DNA of 64,000 bases from Parasponia andersonii (GCA_002914805.1 JXTB01000248.1:154156-218155), one strand, 5' to 3'; numbered from the stretch's first letter, positions 47,032-59,429 are shown. Numbers and translations are program-made. Notes: generated by a model not told the origin, from the letters alone.

Positions 47032-47572
47032 GTTAATAATAGTAGTGGTCCATGTATTATATTTATTATGCCACTTTGGCTTATACATTTTTAATTTACA
47101 TAGCAATAGTCTCTGAATTATGCAATTGTTATAGTTATGACCCCTTTGTCACAAACTATTAGTTTTTTAACAGAAAAATAGTCATAGAAAAAGTGTATAA
47201 TTAAGAATTATTTACTTCTATAAAAAGTGAGAATCTCATTTTCAACCATAGTTATCAAACTGTATGCTTTGCACATGACTCATTTTTGTTAAAAACTTAA
47301 TAGTGTGGAAAAAAAAATGATCCTTGCTACAATAATTACATAAATCTTAGTAGTCTATTATCTAAATTGAAAATTTAGAATCTCATTCTTGACTATAGTT
47401 ACCAAATTATGTATTTTGTAATAATTTATTTCTATTAAATATTCAAACTTTTGTGACAAAAAGGTTATTGATGTAACAATAACATAATTTATAGACCATT
47501 ATTATATAAATTGAAAGTTCATAAGCAAAAATAGTACAATGAGTATAATTTATAGCAATTGCTATTATTAAC
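47032..47572. repeat. Inverted-repeat (MITE-like) element A
   Basis: The left end GTTAATAATAGTAGTGGTCC and the right end (reverse complement GTTAATAATAGCAATTGCTA) begin long inverted arms of about 120-130 bases at roughly 70% similarity. The inner limits of the arms both read TTTGTCACAAA or close to it (47147-47157 and about 47450). The interior has a direct duplication: AGAATCTCATTTTCAACCAT at about 47229 recurs as AGAATCTCATTCTTGACTAT at about 47377. No clear target duplication. Confidence 0.55.
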
Positions 47573-47754
47573 CCTACTAGTCTAAAATATATCTAAAATA
47601 CTTCAACTACCAACACAACACACTATTCATGTGAGTGAATAGAAATGTAGCATTCTTTACAGAACATAGATGGTCAGGTTGACATGTAATATGCAATTTT
47701 TGGTTAATTATTGGTTGAATTAGTGAATAGCAAACAAAAGTAGTTGATAGCTCT

Positions 47755-48368
47755 AAATTGACTAGGGTGGCAATTCGGGTTATGATACAACGACATGACA
47801 CGAACACGATACGATTTTTTACTGGTTAGAGTAAAAAAAAAGGGTGCAGGTCAAAATTGGATCGACCCGCGTGACACGAATAAAAAAATGGGTCGAGTTC
47901 AGGTCAACCTGTTTGACCCATTTGACCCACCAAAAAATATACATAATTAAATTATAAAAATATTTTTTATTTAATTTGTTTATGGTTATTATTATAAATA
48001 TATTGTTTAGGATTATAAGTTATTAGTTACATCTATAAATTATCCCTACTTTATTTGTTTTGAAATGAGACAATAATATACTTAGAAAGGGAATATATAA
48101 GTAGAAAAATATGAGTCATAATGGGCTGGTGTATCAAAATCGGGTTGACGAGATAAAATTGGATTGTGAGTTACGTGCTATTCATCAAAGTAGGTTGTGT
48201 GGATTGGGTTCGGGTCAACCCGATTTAGGTACGGGTTGGGTTAGTGTTGACATTTTTCTGACACGACAGGTCACGGGTCGAGTTTAGATTGACATAATTT
48301 GTGTATGTATTAGACTTCAACCCGGCACGTCCAACCTACCGACATAAATTGTCACTCCTAAAATTAAC
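47755..48368. mobile_element. Non-autonomous hAT-type MITE, 598 bp
   Basis: The element spans 47763-48360. Its ends read TAGGGTGGCAATTC and, inwards from the right, TAGGAGTGACAATT. It is flanked by 8-bp target duplications AAATTGAC (47755-47762) and AAATTAAC (48361-48368), matching at 7 of 8, as expected for hAT transposition. The interior is rich in GGGTCAACCCG/CGGGTTGACC-type motifs on both strands and has no coding capacity. It is unrelated in its ends to the larger hAT element at 42946-46427. Confidence 0.8.
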
Positions 48369-48419
48369 AACGTTTACATTTCTATGCTCAAGCCATGCAC
48401 ATGTTTTTTTTTTTTTTGG

Positions 48420-49251
48420 AAAATTATCACTAAAATGCCTTCTGTTTTAGGAAAGTATGGAAAAAAAAAACCTTATATCTATGGAAATTCAAAATAAGTA
48501 CCTTTTATTTAACGAAAATTATCACTAAAATACTTTATGCTTTTAAAAAGTATGAAAAAACCCTTGTATTATTAAAAATTTAGAATAAATACATTCTATT
48601 TAAATTATCATATCATTTGATACCTTTTACTGGTCAAAGGCTTCAAAAAATTAGTAAAATATTTTTTTTACCCATATTATATTATTTTAAGAAAAATACC
48701 ACACTTGAAAATGAAAGAAGATACAATACACATAGTCTAAAATCTCTTAAAAAAAATACTCTTCTCTCCATTGTTGTTGTACAAATCTAGAAAAGAAAAA
48801 AAAATATAAAATTTTTGAAAATTTCATAAAAGACAAAATTTCCAAAAATTTTAGATTTTTTTTTGTTTTTTATACTTGTGCTTCAACTATGGAGGAAAGA
48901 GTTTCTTTTTAGACTATATATATATATATATATATATATTCTCTATTCATTTATTTTCAAGTGCAGTGTGTACATTAAATTAATATAATAAAGGATACAA
49001 TATTAATTTGTTTGATTTTTTTGAAATTTTTGACCAGTTAAAGGTAACAAATGGTATGATAATTCAAGAAGAAGGTATTTATTTTGAACTTTTAATAATA
49101 CAAGGGTTTTTTTTCACACTATTTTAAAACATATATCATTTTAGTGATAATTTTCGATATTTCGATAAATAGAAAGTACTTATTTTGAATTTCTAAAAAG
49201 ATAAGATTTTTTTTTCACATTTTTTCAAAACAAAAGGTATTTAGTGATAAT
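48420..49251. repeat. ~830-bp foldback: two long inverted arms with almost no loop
   Basis: The outer left arm (AAAATTATCACTAAAATGCC and onward) is mirrored at the right end (reverse complement ATTATCACTAAATACCTTTT and onward). Pairing continues inward through CACTTGAAAATGAAAG/TTTATTTTCAAGTG and ACTCTTCTCTCCAT/ATGGAGGAAAGAGT to ATTTTTGAAAATTT/AAATTTCCAAAAAT at about 48811-48824 and 48835-48850. Only about a dozen bases remain as loop, near 48825-48836. Arm identity is about 80% by eye. Each arm contains two tandem copies of a 95-base unit (starts at 48420 and 48515 on the left). An AT microsatellite (about 48919-48940) interrupts the right arm. RNA from either strand would fold into a long double strand. 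Confidence 0.8.
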
Positions 49252-49252
49252 A

Positions 49253-49764
49253 CAAATTGTATCTTTGCCCCCTAAACTATTTCTCTTTAAAAAAACACCC
49301 CCGAACTATTAGATTATGAAAAAAATGCTCTATCTGTTATTTTCCATGACAGAACAGTGATGTGTCTTCTTATTTAAGGTATTGAAGATAGTTTTGTAAT
49401 AAATTCTTTGCAAATAGAAGACAACATTATGGACAGAATATAACAAAAAAGACTAGTTTTTAGCTTTAATGAAGGTTTGGGGACTAGTTTTTTGGAGAAG
49501 AGGACTACAATGTGAAAGGAAAAATAGAAGAATTTGACGCCTAATTTAAAGATATATAGGTAAAGATATTAAATATGACGATAAAAATTTCAACTAATTT
49601 TGTTTTGGGATGACACGTCATAATTTCGCCGGAATTATGCACAAAAGCCAACAAAAAGGGAATTTTCTACACAATCAAATAAGGAGTTCTTACAAAGAAA
49701 AATAGTTTAAGAGATAAAACTCTGTATAGACAATAATTCAGGAGGTAAAAATGTAATTTATCCT
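49253..49764. repeat. Weak inverted-repeat (MITE-like) element B
   Basis: The left end AAATTGTATCTTTGCCCCCT AAACTATTT is similar to the reverse complement of the right end, AAATTACATTTTTACCTCCT GAATTATT (about 49736-49764), at about 70%. The centre holds GATGACACGTCATAATTTCG (about 49610-49630), which contains the palindrome TGACACGTCA. The pattern is common among plant MITEs of uncertain class. No target duplication could be confirmed. Confidence 0.4.
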
Positions 49765-50310
49765 TTTTAAAATTAAAAAAGATTATGTGAAAAGAGCATA
49801 ACATTCTCGTATACTTGTAGGGTAAAATAACAATCTCAAATATTATATATTTGACATATCAAAACAACGTATAACTCAATTACTGTAATAAGATTTCCTG
49901 ATAATTGTCATGATTGCCTACCTAACATCCAGCCTAACTTTTTAAGTTGGTCGTGTCTATTGTCTAGTTGGTCCGTGCACAATTTATTTTTTAAAAGTAC
50001 AAAAACTTCTCTTAATCAAATCGAACAAATAATATCAGAACTTTGATGAAAATATTTATTCCTAGTTCTAGAAATTATAATTACAAAAATATGGGACTGA
50101 AATTAAATATGAACACGTATGATTTGGATTTTTTTATGAAAGGTTCTTTTAATTTGACATAAAAATTCTTGTGCACTTAAAATTCATAAACTTTTTTATG
50201 TATCTATAATACTATTAATTTGAAAAATTCGTGTATAAAGAATACGCTAATAAAATTCTAAAATTTGGCTAATATAGAACGATTGTCACCTAATTTAATT
50301 TAATTAGTCA

Positions 50311-50361
<51 letters not shown>

Positions 50362-50853
50362 TTTGAAATGGTTATTGCATATACCATATATACAAAATCA
50401 ATTAATACCAAATAATTCAAAACAAAATCAATTGTACATGAAAAATAATAACAAAAAAAAATCTTTCAGAACAAATAAAAAAAAGGTTTCATTTCAAAGA
50501 AAAATTAAATTGAGGAAAAGTATTTTATTCGGCTGAAACATATATTCGTAAATGTACAAGTGAAAAATATGAATACTTTTAAAAGTTTGACAAAAATTAC
50601 ATAATGCAGATACAATCGAAAAGGGTCCCATTCCGTTTATTTTAATTTTTTACCTATCTATGGCTAATTCTTTTTTAGCTATTGGATCATTATCTAACAA
50701 CTATAATGATTTGAATAGTTGGAAAAAAATAAACAGATACCATTTAATATTCTTTCTCTCACTACTTTTTTACTATAAGAATACATATAAGAAGAATTTT
50801 AATTGAGTAAAATAATACTTATAAATAAATTAAAAAATAATACAAACCAGGTT
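49765..50853. other. AT-rich spacer with a long AT microsatellite
   Basis: No gene is visible. A perfect (AT)n run covers about 50316-50359. The last five bases before the solo LTR, AGGTT (50849-50853), are the left target duplication of that LTR. Confidence 0.6.
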
Positions 50854-53024
50854 TGTCACGACCCAAAACCCCGGTCAGTGGCAGAAGGGAAATTTCACAA
50901 AGGTAGGAAATTCCTTGTTTTATTTGAAAAGTGTAAAAAAAAATTTAGTTTGATAAATAGTCCATTTTAATAAAATATTTGGAATTTTATCCCGTGAACC
51001 ACTCCTACAGTTCGTATACATCATTAAACATAGACCGAATAATAATTTAAAAATGCCAAATCAAATATAAGTCCAAACATCACCATCATCCATAACGAAA
51101 CTCAAATCCCAAAATGGCATATATAAGTTCACAGACAAAATAGAAAGTAATAATCTTGGTTCAATGCTAATACAAAACTCAAATAGTCCAAACACCACAA
51201 CAATAAGCTTTTAGCATTACCAAGAAATGAACTACAGTCAAGATGACCTCTTACTTCTTTTGATCACCAAGATCGCACTGAACACCAGCTGAGGAAGAAG
51301 GTAGGGAGGGTGAGCATAAAATGCCCAGTAGGAAAAACAAATACCTCGATCGAAAATATTTTAGTGATGGAAAATTCCTTCATGGTTAGTTTAGTCCAAA
51401 ACATACATACATATATATATATAATCCAAACCGGGAGCCAATATATATAAAACAGTGTAATCAAAACCATCACTCCATATGCACATGACACAAATCAACC
51501 CATACCCATGAGCTCACATCCTCTCATCTGTGGAAACCCAGGATGATGGCACTAAGTATGCCTAACAGCCTGCCTAACACCTAAGCCCATACCCAGAGGG
51601 GACACCCATGTGTCGCCTACCAAACCTGGAGGGACAACCGAATTGCCTACACCTACCAAATAAGGAGGTAATCAGAAGTAACAAAACCCCGCGAGGGTTT
51701 ATAGACTCTACACTGACATTGGGGCATGCAACGCCACACTGTAAACCCACGATGCTAACACGGTGCTCATGTATGATCCTATGACACGTGCAATACAGAA
51801 CTGAAGTGTGAAAATAATCATGCTCGAGTATTTCAATGAAATCGGCATACTAGGTTTTATAGGAAAACGGACAGCATAATGACCTTATTTTTAATATATC
51901 CAAAATAACATGTACTCAGAAAACTCCCAGAGCAGTATAATATATATACATCATACAATCAATTCTCATCACAGATGTTTAAATAGTCTAAAAATTATGT
52001 TTGTTCTCATGTATCGCAGAAAATAAGTTTTATTCGAAAACGATATAAAACAAAAGTAATTGAGTCCCTAGTTCGAATAGCGATACCATGCTATTGAATC
52101 CTTAAGGTGTCATTGACGATCGTCCGGAAGGTCGAGAATCAATTTTAAGCCCTCGATCGTCCTCTTGCAAAAAATCAACTTCTTAACGGAGCTTCAATTC
52201 CATAAACGGACCTCTTCACTGAATTCATAGCATCCAAAATTGCTAGGTTAAACATATAACTTATCTAATTCGGGTCCGGGCCCATACAAGGCCAGTGGCA
52301 CATAAATCGAGGTAAATCTCTACCGTCTGATCTCAATTTCCGTGCCGGTTACCAAATATAGGCAATATATATATATATATATATATCAAACTTTTCTATT
52401 TTCCAAATACAATCCAAAAATGACAATAAAAACACAATCCAACGGCCGAATCAAAAAGTCAACTCAAGCTTAAAATATTCTAAAAATAACAACTTTTAAT
52501 TCGGGCATTATGGGGTTAACATAAATATACCTTGAGCTTCCTCTCGACGAGACGAATCCAACAAGTCCAGTTTAAGGTCGAATGGTAGCCAGAATCGTTG
52601 CTGACGACGAAAACTCCTCTGCAACCACTTTCTCTTCTTCGGCTACAGTGGGCTTCTTCGACGGCTTCTAATGGTCAGTGACGAGCTCGACGCAGTACTG
52701 GCGAGGTCCGCTAGCAGTCCCTACAGTTGGGCAGTGGCTGGAGGTGGGGCGGCTCCCCTTCGATGGTGCGCGGTCGAGAGGCAGAGAGAGAAGAGAGAGA
52801 GAGGGAAATAGGAACATGGTCACGTGGCTCTGTTTTATGACGCAGTACAACTTTTTAAAAATTGTACATAAGTCTCTAAATTTTCAAATCTCTATCAATT
52901 CTGTCCTCCCAATATTGCAATTCAGTCCTTCTACACAAAACTTTTACAAATTAATCCCCCTATTATTATATCCAGAAAATTGGTAAAATATCCAAATTAT
53001 CCTCCTAAAATCTGGGTTTTTACA
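50854..53024 (-). mobile_element. Solo LTR of a Tekay/Del-like Ty3/gypsy chromovirus
   Basis: This 2,171-bp sequence begins TGTCACGACCCAAAACCCCG and ends GGGTTTTTACA on the plus strand. It is flanked by AGGTT (50849-50853) and AGATT (53025-53029), a 4-of-5 match. The LTR at 57214-59389 has almost the same length, starts TGTCATGACCCAAACCCCGG and has the same order of landmarks: a GAGCATNNAATGCYTAGTAGGAA-like block, then a GC-rich part near the far end. No coding region adjoins it, so internal sequence was lost, most simply by recombination between the two LTRs. The GC-rich part at 52540-52800 gives rise to a meaningless reading frame. Fossil. Confidence 0.8.
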
Positions 53025-55768
53025 AGATTGGTCCCCAATTGAAAAATAAGTTTGGACAAATGTATCTTTTCCCTCTCAATTATAAGAATTGTATACTTTT
53101 GCCACCTCCTTCGAACTTTTTTCCATTATATTTGTGCCCCTGTATTATTTATTTTGTATAACTTGACGAAATTACACGTCAGTTTTTCTTTTTTTTTTTT
53201 TTTTATCTTTCAATTTTTTTATATATTTTTTAAAAAGGAATGAGTATAATAGGGATTTTTTTATTCTCTATCGATAGGGAAATCAATTTTGACCTTTCGA
53301 AGTTAATTTAACGATTATAATTAATTATATTAGAACTTATTCCAATATGAATTAAATAATAACATCTATATTTGTAATTGTCAGATTGAAATCTAAACGG
53401 TCAAATTTGGATTCTCTATCGACCAAAACGAGTGAGCAAGAGAGAGACGGTTATTTTCTTTCTCTTTTTCTTCTGATTTTTTTTAAAAAAAAAAAACAAA
53501 TAGCTAAAATTATACTTTTAGAGGTATTTTAGTAGAGTTATATTTTTTTAACAATTAGAGTTTGGGTTATATGCTTATAAATAGCTCTCGTTTGGAATAT
53601 TTTTAATGAAATTTCTTTTGGTCTTTTGGTTACATAGTAAAAAAAATATTAATAATAAAAAATCCGGGAAAGAGAGAAATACAAAAAAATTATTAAAAAA
53701 AAGTGCAAAAAAAATCGTTTCTCATTCAATGGTCCTAATTTCAGTGCCCCTTCATTTAGTTTTGTCTTAACCCTTTTGTCTTTTCTTTGTTCTTGCTTCA
53801 AATTTCTCCAAAAAATTGATTTTCCTAGCTTTGTTGTTCTCCTATCTTCAAAGGACCTCGACGAATTGGTGACCCATATTTTTGATTCATTATCAATTCA
53901 AAAATAAAAATGAAACAAATGAAAACAACTATATATGTCCATCATCAAATATTGCCCAAAGACTCAAAAATTCAAAAAGTAAAGAGAGTTATGAAGTGAA
54001 TTTCAGATTTTCTATCATTTTTCCTCTTTACTTTAATATTAAAGGCAACCCATGATCCAGTAAGAGATTTATTTGTGCCGTTCAAAACAAAGTAAGTAAA
54101 AAAGAAGGGGGAAAAAATTAAGAAAAATTAAGTACTTCTATTCTTAGATTAGTGGTCCAAAAAATTAAAAGAAGCGGGCTAAGAAAGAATTTGCAGAGCT
54201 TAAACCCATAAATGAGAATCCATCTCAAAGATTCCTAGAAATATATCTAAGCATTCTGAAATTATTTCATTTTATGGGCAGTGATCCATAAACTGAGGGG
54301 GAAAAAAAAGGTAGGAATAGAAGAGTGTTTAATATTCGAAATAGTTCTCATTCTCAAAATCTTTTTCCTTTATTGATTCTACTTTTTCTTTTAAACAAAG
54401 CAAGCCACTTCATGAATGGGTTTTGGGTTTGAATGATCTTCACCGAGGGAGGTGGTAGCAGGGCAGAGATGAGTTTTATTATGTATGATAAGATGTATTA
54501 TTATTAGATGAATCCAACAATTTAATCACTCCACGTTCTAATCAAACGGTAGAAAAGTTGAGCCCCATGATGCCTTTACTACGCACGGCCCTAGAATGGC
54601 TTTGCTCACGAAAAAAACCTTTTATTTGTATTTTACTATTAAATCTTAATATCATTTGGAATTCTCAATTTTGAACCATTATATTATTAAAGTCTTTATT
54701 CTTTTTTCGGTAATTTTTGGCTCTCTAAACTTATAATTTGGTATCACTTTAATCCTTTTTAACAATTTCTGTTTAGCATGTTAAATAACACGTGTTGTAT
54801 GTGTGATCCATTGTCCAAGGGAATTAGGTGGAATAAAAATATGGGGAACATTTTTGGTTGTAATTTTCAGTCATAGAAACAATCTTGCCATTTAACGAAC
54901 AAAGAACATAGGAATTCCAATATAAACTGCTATAAAGGATATATAGAAGTTATCACATCTTTCTGCCAGTTTGGGGCCAAAAAAAACATATTGTAAAGGG
55001 TCAAAGTGAGAGCTTCTTTTCCTGGATTTCTATTCCACTCAAAAAATGCCAACGAAAAAAGAACCGCCTTGGTTAAAATTCAAACAATATTTCAACTAAA
55101 TAGTGGTCAATCAATCAGTTTCAAATATTTTTCATCCAAAAAAAAAAAAAATCAATATCACACATTAATATGGAATTTATGATGAATGGAGATTTTTAAG
55201 AGTAAATATAATAGATAAAGAAAATTAATTTTGTGAGGCAAGAATTGCAAAATGCATAATAAAACCCACCAAAATTTTCAGCTTCGAAATACAGGAAAAA
55301 CTTTCTTGACGACCATGAAATCCATTTACAACCGATTACATAATGTCATTTTCATCAAACAGTAGAAATACTTTTGCATTTAGAATCCAAAACCAAATAG
55401 CACTAAAAGCTAAAATAAATAAATAAAATCACCAATTGTGGGTAAGAACAAAGAAAGCCCATAACTTGGTTCCTTGAGAAGCCCAGTTTAAAAGGCCGAA
55501 TAAAATACGCCAGCAAAGAAGAATAATGTTGAAATGATAATGGATTACCTGAAGCTTGATTCCGCCTAGTTCCCTTGGCCAATGAATCACGTGCAATGCA
55601 GGTGATATTTAACAGCCAAAACAAACGGAAAGTTAGAAGGAGGACTAACGTCGTACGAAATTGTAAATTGGGAGAGAGTTATAAAATAAAGAATAAGAAC
55701 TTAAATAATACGTGGCTGGAAATTGGAAACTCAAGTAATATTAACTCCGGACTTAAATATACGATCAA

Positions 55769-55886
55769 AATTAGAGTTTAAAATTATTGTAAAAATATTT
55801 TTTATTTTTTAATATTGATATCAATAGAATTAGAGTTTAAAATTATTGTAAAAATATTTTTTATTTTTTAATATTGATATCAATAG
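55769..55886 (+). repeat. Tandem duplication of a 59-base unit
   Basis: The unit AATTAGAGTTTAAAATTATT and onward occurs at 55769 and again at 55828, essentially identical by eye. This indicates a recent duplication in spacer. Confidence 0.9.
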
Positions 55887-56701
55887 ATTTAGCAAGAAGG
55901 CAAACCTATAGACAAAAAATGATAAGTAATTTTTTAGGAATCCAATTATAACAATATTTAAACACATAAAAATTCATGTTTTAAATTTTACACTCTAATT
56001 TCAAAAGTTAAAAACATTCTCCTTCAATAATTTTAAGTAAAATTTTGACGATTTATATGAATCTAATAAGACTTGATAAAAAAATATATAAATAAAAAGT
56101 TTTATTTGATATAAGTAAAAATATACGGGTGTTTTAGTAAAAAAGCAAAACATGATTTTTTTTTCCTTTTAAAGTATTATGTATAATATTGTGCAATACA
56201 GTCATTAAAAGGATGTAACAACAGAGCCACCCTAGGCCCAGGGAAGCATATGCCCCCTATCGACTTTATACAAATTTGATTTTTACCCTAATGTTTATAA
56301 AAATATTCAATTATATACCAAATTTGCTCTTCTCTAAATTTTGAAGATTTAAAATTCATCCAAATATCTCATAAAAAATTTGATAATGCTCCTCATTTGT
56401 CCCATTAAATTTTATAATTTTAAACTTTATTTATATTGTTATGAAAGAATTAATTTTTTCCACACTTATATGAATAATTTTTCTTTGGACCTCACTTCAA
56501 AAAATCTTTTTAATCAAATGTTAGTCCATATTGATCATATGTGTTTTAAAGTTATCATTTTTAGATTGCCTTAAATTATATTACTCAATCATAAGTCCAT
56601 TTTAAGAAAACATATATAGAGCAAAATAAAAGTTTAAAAAATTATATATATATATATATGTAATTATTTTTATTTTTTTCCACCACTAAAATTATGACAA
56701 C

Positions 56702-56787
56702 CATTAGATAATTGATCTAATAGCTAACGTAGTCCTTAGATAATGATCCAACGACTAAGGCAGCCCTTAGATAATGATTCAACAACA
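56702..56787 (+). repeat. Short tandem repeat of ~31 bases, almost three copies
   Basis: TTAGATAATGATCCAACGAC with variants starts at 56704, 56736 and 56767, separated by 31-32 bases. The copies are diverged. Confidence 0.7.
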
Positions 56788-56840
56788 GAAAAAAAAATAC
56801 CTATAAATAGGTAAAAAAAATACCTACTAGAGTATGATCC

Positions 56841-56894
<54 letters not shown>

Positions 56895-57213
56895 TAAATC
56901 TAAAATCTTAAAAAGAAAAGGGAAAAAAAAGATTGGGTTTAAAAATAAGACTTCAAAAATGGCCCAATGAAGATGGTTTTTCTTTTAAAAAAATTAGGCC
57001 TAAATCTAATTTTTGTCCAAAAAAAAGGTCAGATTTGGTTTTTTCTCACAAAAGGCTTGCTTAAAATGACAAAATTATGGCACACAAATCCAACCCGACC
57101 CGACTGATATTTGACTTATACTCGAAACCCAAAAAATTGAGCTCCTCTCGATTCGATTTCAATTGCCTATTCTTATCTAGCCGATACTTGAATACCCGAC
57201 TTGATGTGTAACT

Positions 57214-59389
57214 TGTCATGACCCAAACCCCGGGCTAGTGGTAGAAAGGGAATTTCACAAATGGAAATTCAAAGGTTATTTAAGAAAAATTCAGAGAAAT
57301 AATTTAAAAGAAAAATTCCCACAGTTTTGTGATCACCATTACACTTAGATTGTTAAATAAAATTTATTTAAAACAAACCAAGTATCATTATCAATAATCT
57401 CACAATCCAACACACTAGTTATATAGACAGAGTCCATGAAACAGAGCCCATTAATATTTAATATATGCCAAGACAAATAACAACGTTATTTACATAGTTA
57501 CCAATTTCCTGTACGATAATCAACTCCTCAATCCTCTACTCCCAAGTTTCCAAAGTCACACCTAGTACTACTTGAGAGGGGAAATGTCAGGGATGAGCAT
57601 TCAAATGCTTAGTAGGAATTTAATTACCTTTTTTATTGATGTAATTTCTCAAATCTGCATGGTTAGTTCCTTTAAATCCATGTATAAATCAAATTTATAA
57701 ATCTATAAGTATTCAGAATAGTCACATATTCAAAACCAAAATCAAAACTACATTATTGTACATATCATACATCAACAAGGATATTAGTGAGCTCTCATCC
57801 TCCCATCACGGCCCTGTAATACCTCTATAGCAGGGGTACCCAGTATCCTGACACTGCCCGTAGGCATATCAGATAAAAACCTGCGCAGGAGCCTAGGTCT
57901 CTCACCTAGCGCTGCAACAACTCGCTAGCGACCTAAAAATACCGTGATACTATAATAGAACTCAAGTGTGTGATCATATGCTATGTGCAATATGTCATAG
58001 TTCACGACTACCATGCATTCAATAATCAAATCATGCTTTAAAAATCCAACTTGGTATTATTCTGGGATTTATTATAACATGGGCAGCACACCGCTGTTTT
58101 ACCCCAAAACTAGTATGTAAAAATGTATAAAATATTTTACGCAATCCAATCTTAATATAACTCATCAATCAGTAATACTTTCTTTAACCATCGTAAAATC
58201 ATGATTTTTCATAAATAAATTTTAATGCAAATAAAATACAAAACAAATATAAAAATTAGGTAATCGAACTCCTACCTTGAGATGGTATTAATACCAGGTC
58301 AATGATGCTCGAAAAATCCCCGGCGTCACTCGGGTGCTTAAACGACAATTTCTGGTTCCTAGTAAGTCTACTTGAAGCAGTAACTTCTCCACCAAAGCTT
58401 CAAATATAGAAATGGAGGTCACCACTGAATTCAGAGCACCCAAAAATGCTAGGTCAGATATATACTTTGTCAAAATCGGGTCCCCGTGCGGGACCGGCTC
58501 ATGGCACGCAAAACTATGCAATTTGTGCCATGAAATTTCAATTTTCGTACCACAACGAAATATAATGATATTTTATATTAAAATTTATGTCTTAACCTCA
58601 CTCAGTCTAAATTCGAAATCAGAACTCAGTTTCAAGGTCCCTAGCATTAATTAAGTCCAAAAATCCAAGAATTACATAAATACCACCTTTTGAAAATAAT
58701 TAGAAAAATATCTTTTTTTCTAATTACTATTCACCACGCTTACCGTTACCCTTTTTACTTTTACCAACTGTAATTATTCATAATTTTTAACCCTCTTTCA
58801 CCCCAGATATTTACCTCGGGTAAATAAATCATTTAATCAAAATGATTACGTGAATATCATTTTTTACATAGTTAGTAAAAATAGTAAAAATGGTAAAAAC
58901 TTACTGGAGATGAATTTTAAAGTGAAACCACTTGGAGTTGATCGACGACAGAGAGATGGAGCTTACTTGCTGGAGGTGTCGAAAACGGAGGTCAGACGAC
59001 ACTCTGGTGACCGGAAAATCTCGCCCGAGGCAAAATCTTTGCGGGGCCGCTACGGCTTCGTCCGACGTCGAAACGAGACGAGACCAGTGACGTTGGATTC
59101 ATCTTCAAAAGCCCTTCGACGCAAGCTGGTTGCGTCAGCCAAGGTGGGTGGCGGTGCGGTGGCTGTAGGCGGCGGCAAATCCGATATTTTCTCTCTCTTT
59201 CTCTCTCCCTCAAACCCCTATTTGCTGAAAATTTGAACTTCTGAGGGGATTTTAAGAAAAAACTGGGCACTGTTGCAAAATATTATAATATTCCATATTT
59301 TTATTATTTTAATCAAAAATTCAATATTTACAACTTTACCATTATACTTAAAATGTCCAATTTGCGCTTGTGACTTCACAGATATTATA
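57214..59389 (-). repeat. 3' LTR of the Tekay/Del-type element
   Basis: About 2,176 bp, starting TGTCATGACCCAAACCCCGG on the plus strand (the element's 3' end) and ending next to the polypurine tract. A GC-rich block at about 58940-59200 resembles the one in the solo LTR at 50854-53024 and yields a spurious open frame. A promoter within an LTR of this type would lie in or near this block. Confidence 0.85.
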
Positions 59390-59404
59390 TCCTCCCCTCC
59401 TTAA
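59390..59404 (-). other. Polypurine tract of the Tekay/Del-type element
   Basis: On the minus strand TTAAGGAGGGGAGGA lies directly before the 3' LTR, as expected for plus-strand priming in gypsy elements. This position sets the inner LTR border at about 59389. Confidence 0.8.
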
Positions 59405-59429
59405 AAGGTCGCCCCGAAATTCAAATACA

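Larger units (their letters stand above)
53030..57213. other. AT-rich spacer without a recognised gene
   Basis: About 4.2 kb with many homopolymers and no convincing exon. It contains a 59-base tandem duplication (55769-55886), a ~31-base repeat (56702-56787) and AT microsatellites (about 56642-56660 and 56848-56892). The stretch 55400-55660 is less AT-rich and has a GT splice-like site, but I could not connect it to a gene. CAGAGCCACCCTAGGCCCAG at about 56222 resembles the end of a degraded repeat. Confidence 0.5.

Noticed and set aside
55400-55780. A possible exon with a donor-like CAG|GTAATC on the minus strand
   Set aside because: No second exon, no domain and no good start could be linked to it.
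56215-56270. GAGCCACCCTAGGCCCAGGG-like sequence, similar to the ends of some plant repeats
   Set aside because: Only one end is visible and no partner end or target duplication was found, so I do not call an element.
58850-59236. A 128-codon open frame on the plus strand
   Set aside because: It lies inside the GC-rich block of the 3' LTR of the chromovirus, opposite to the element's direction, has no family features, and a similar meaningless frame appears in the same block of the solo LTR (52678-52986).
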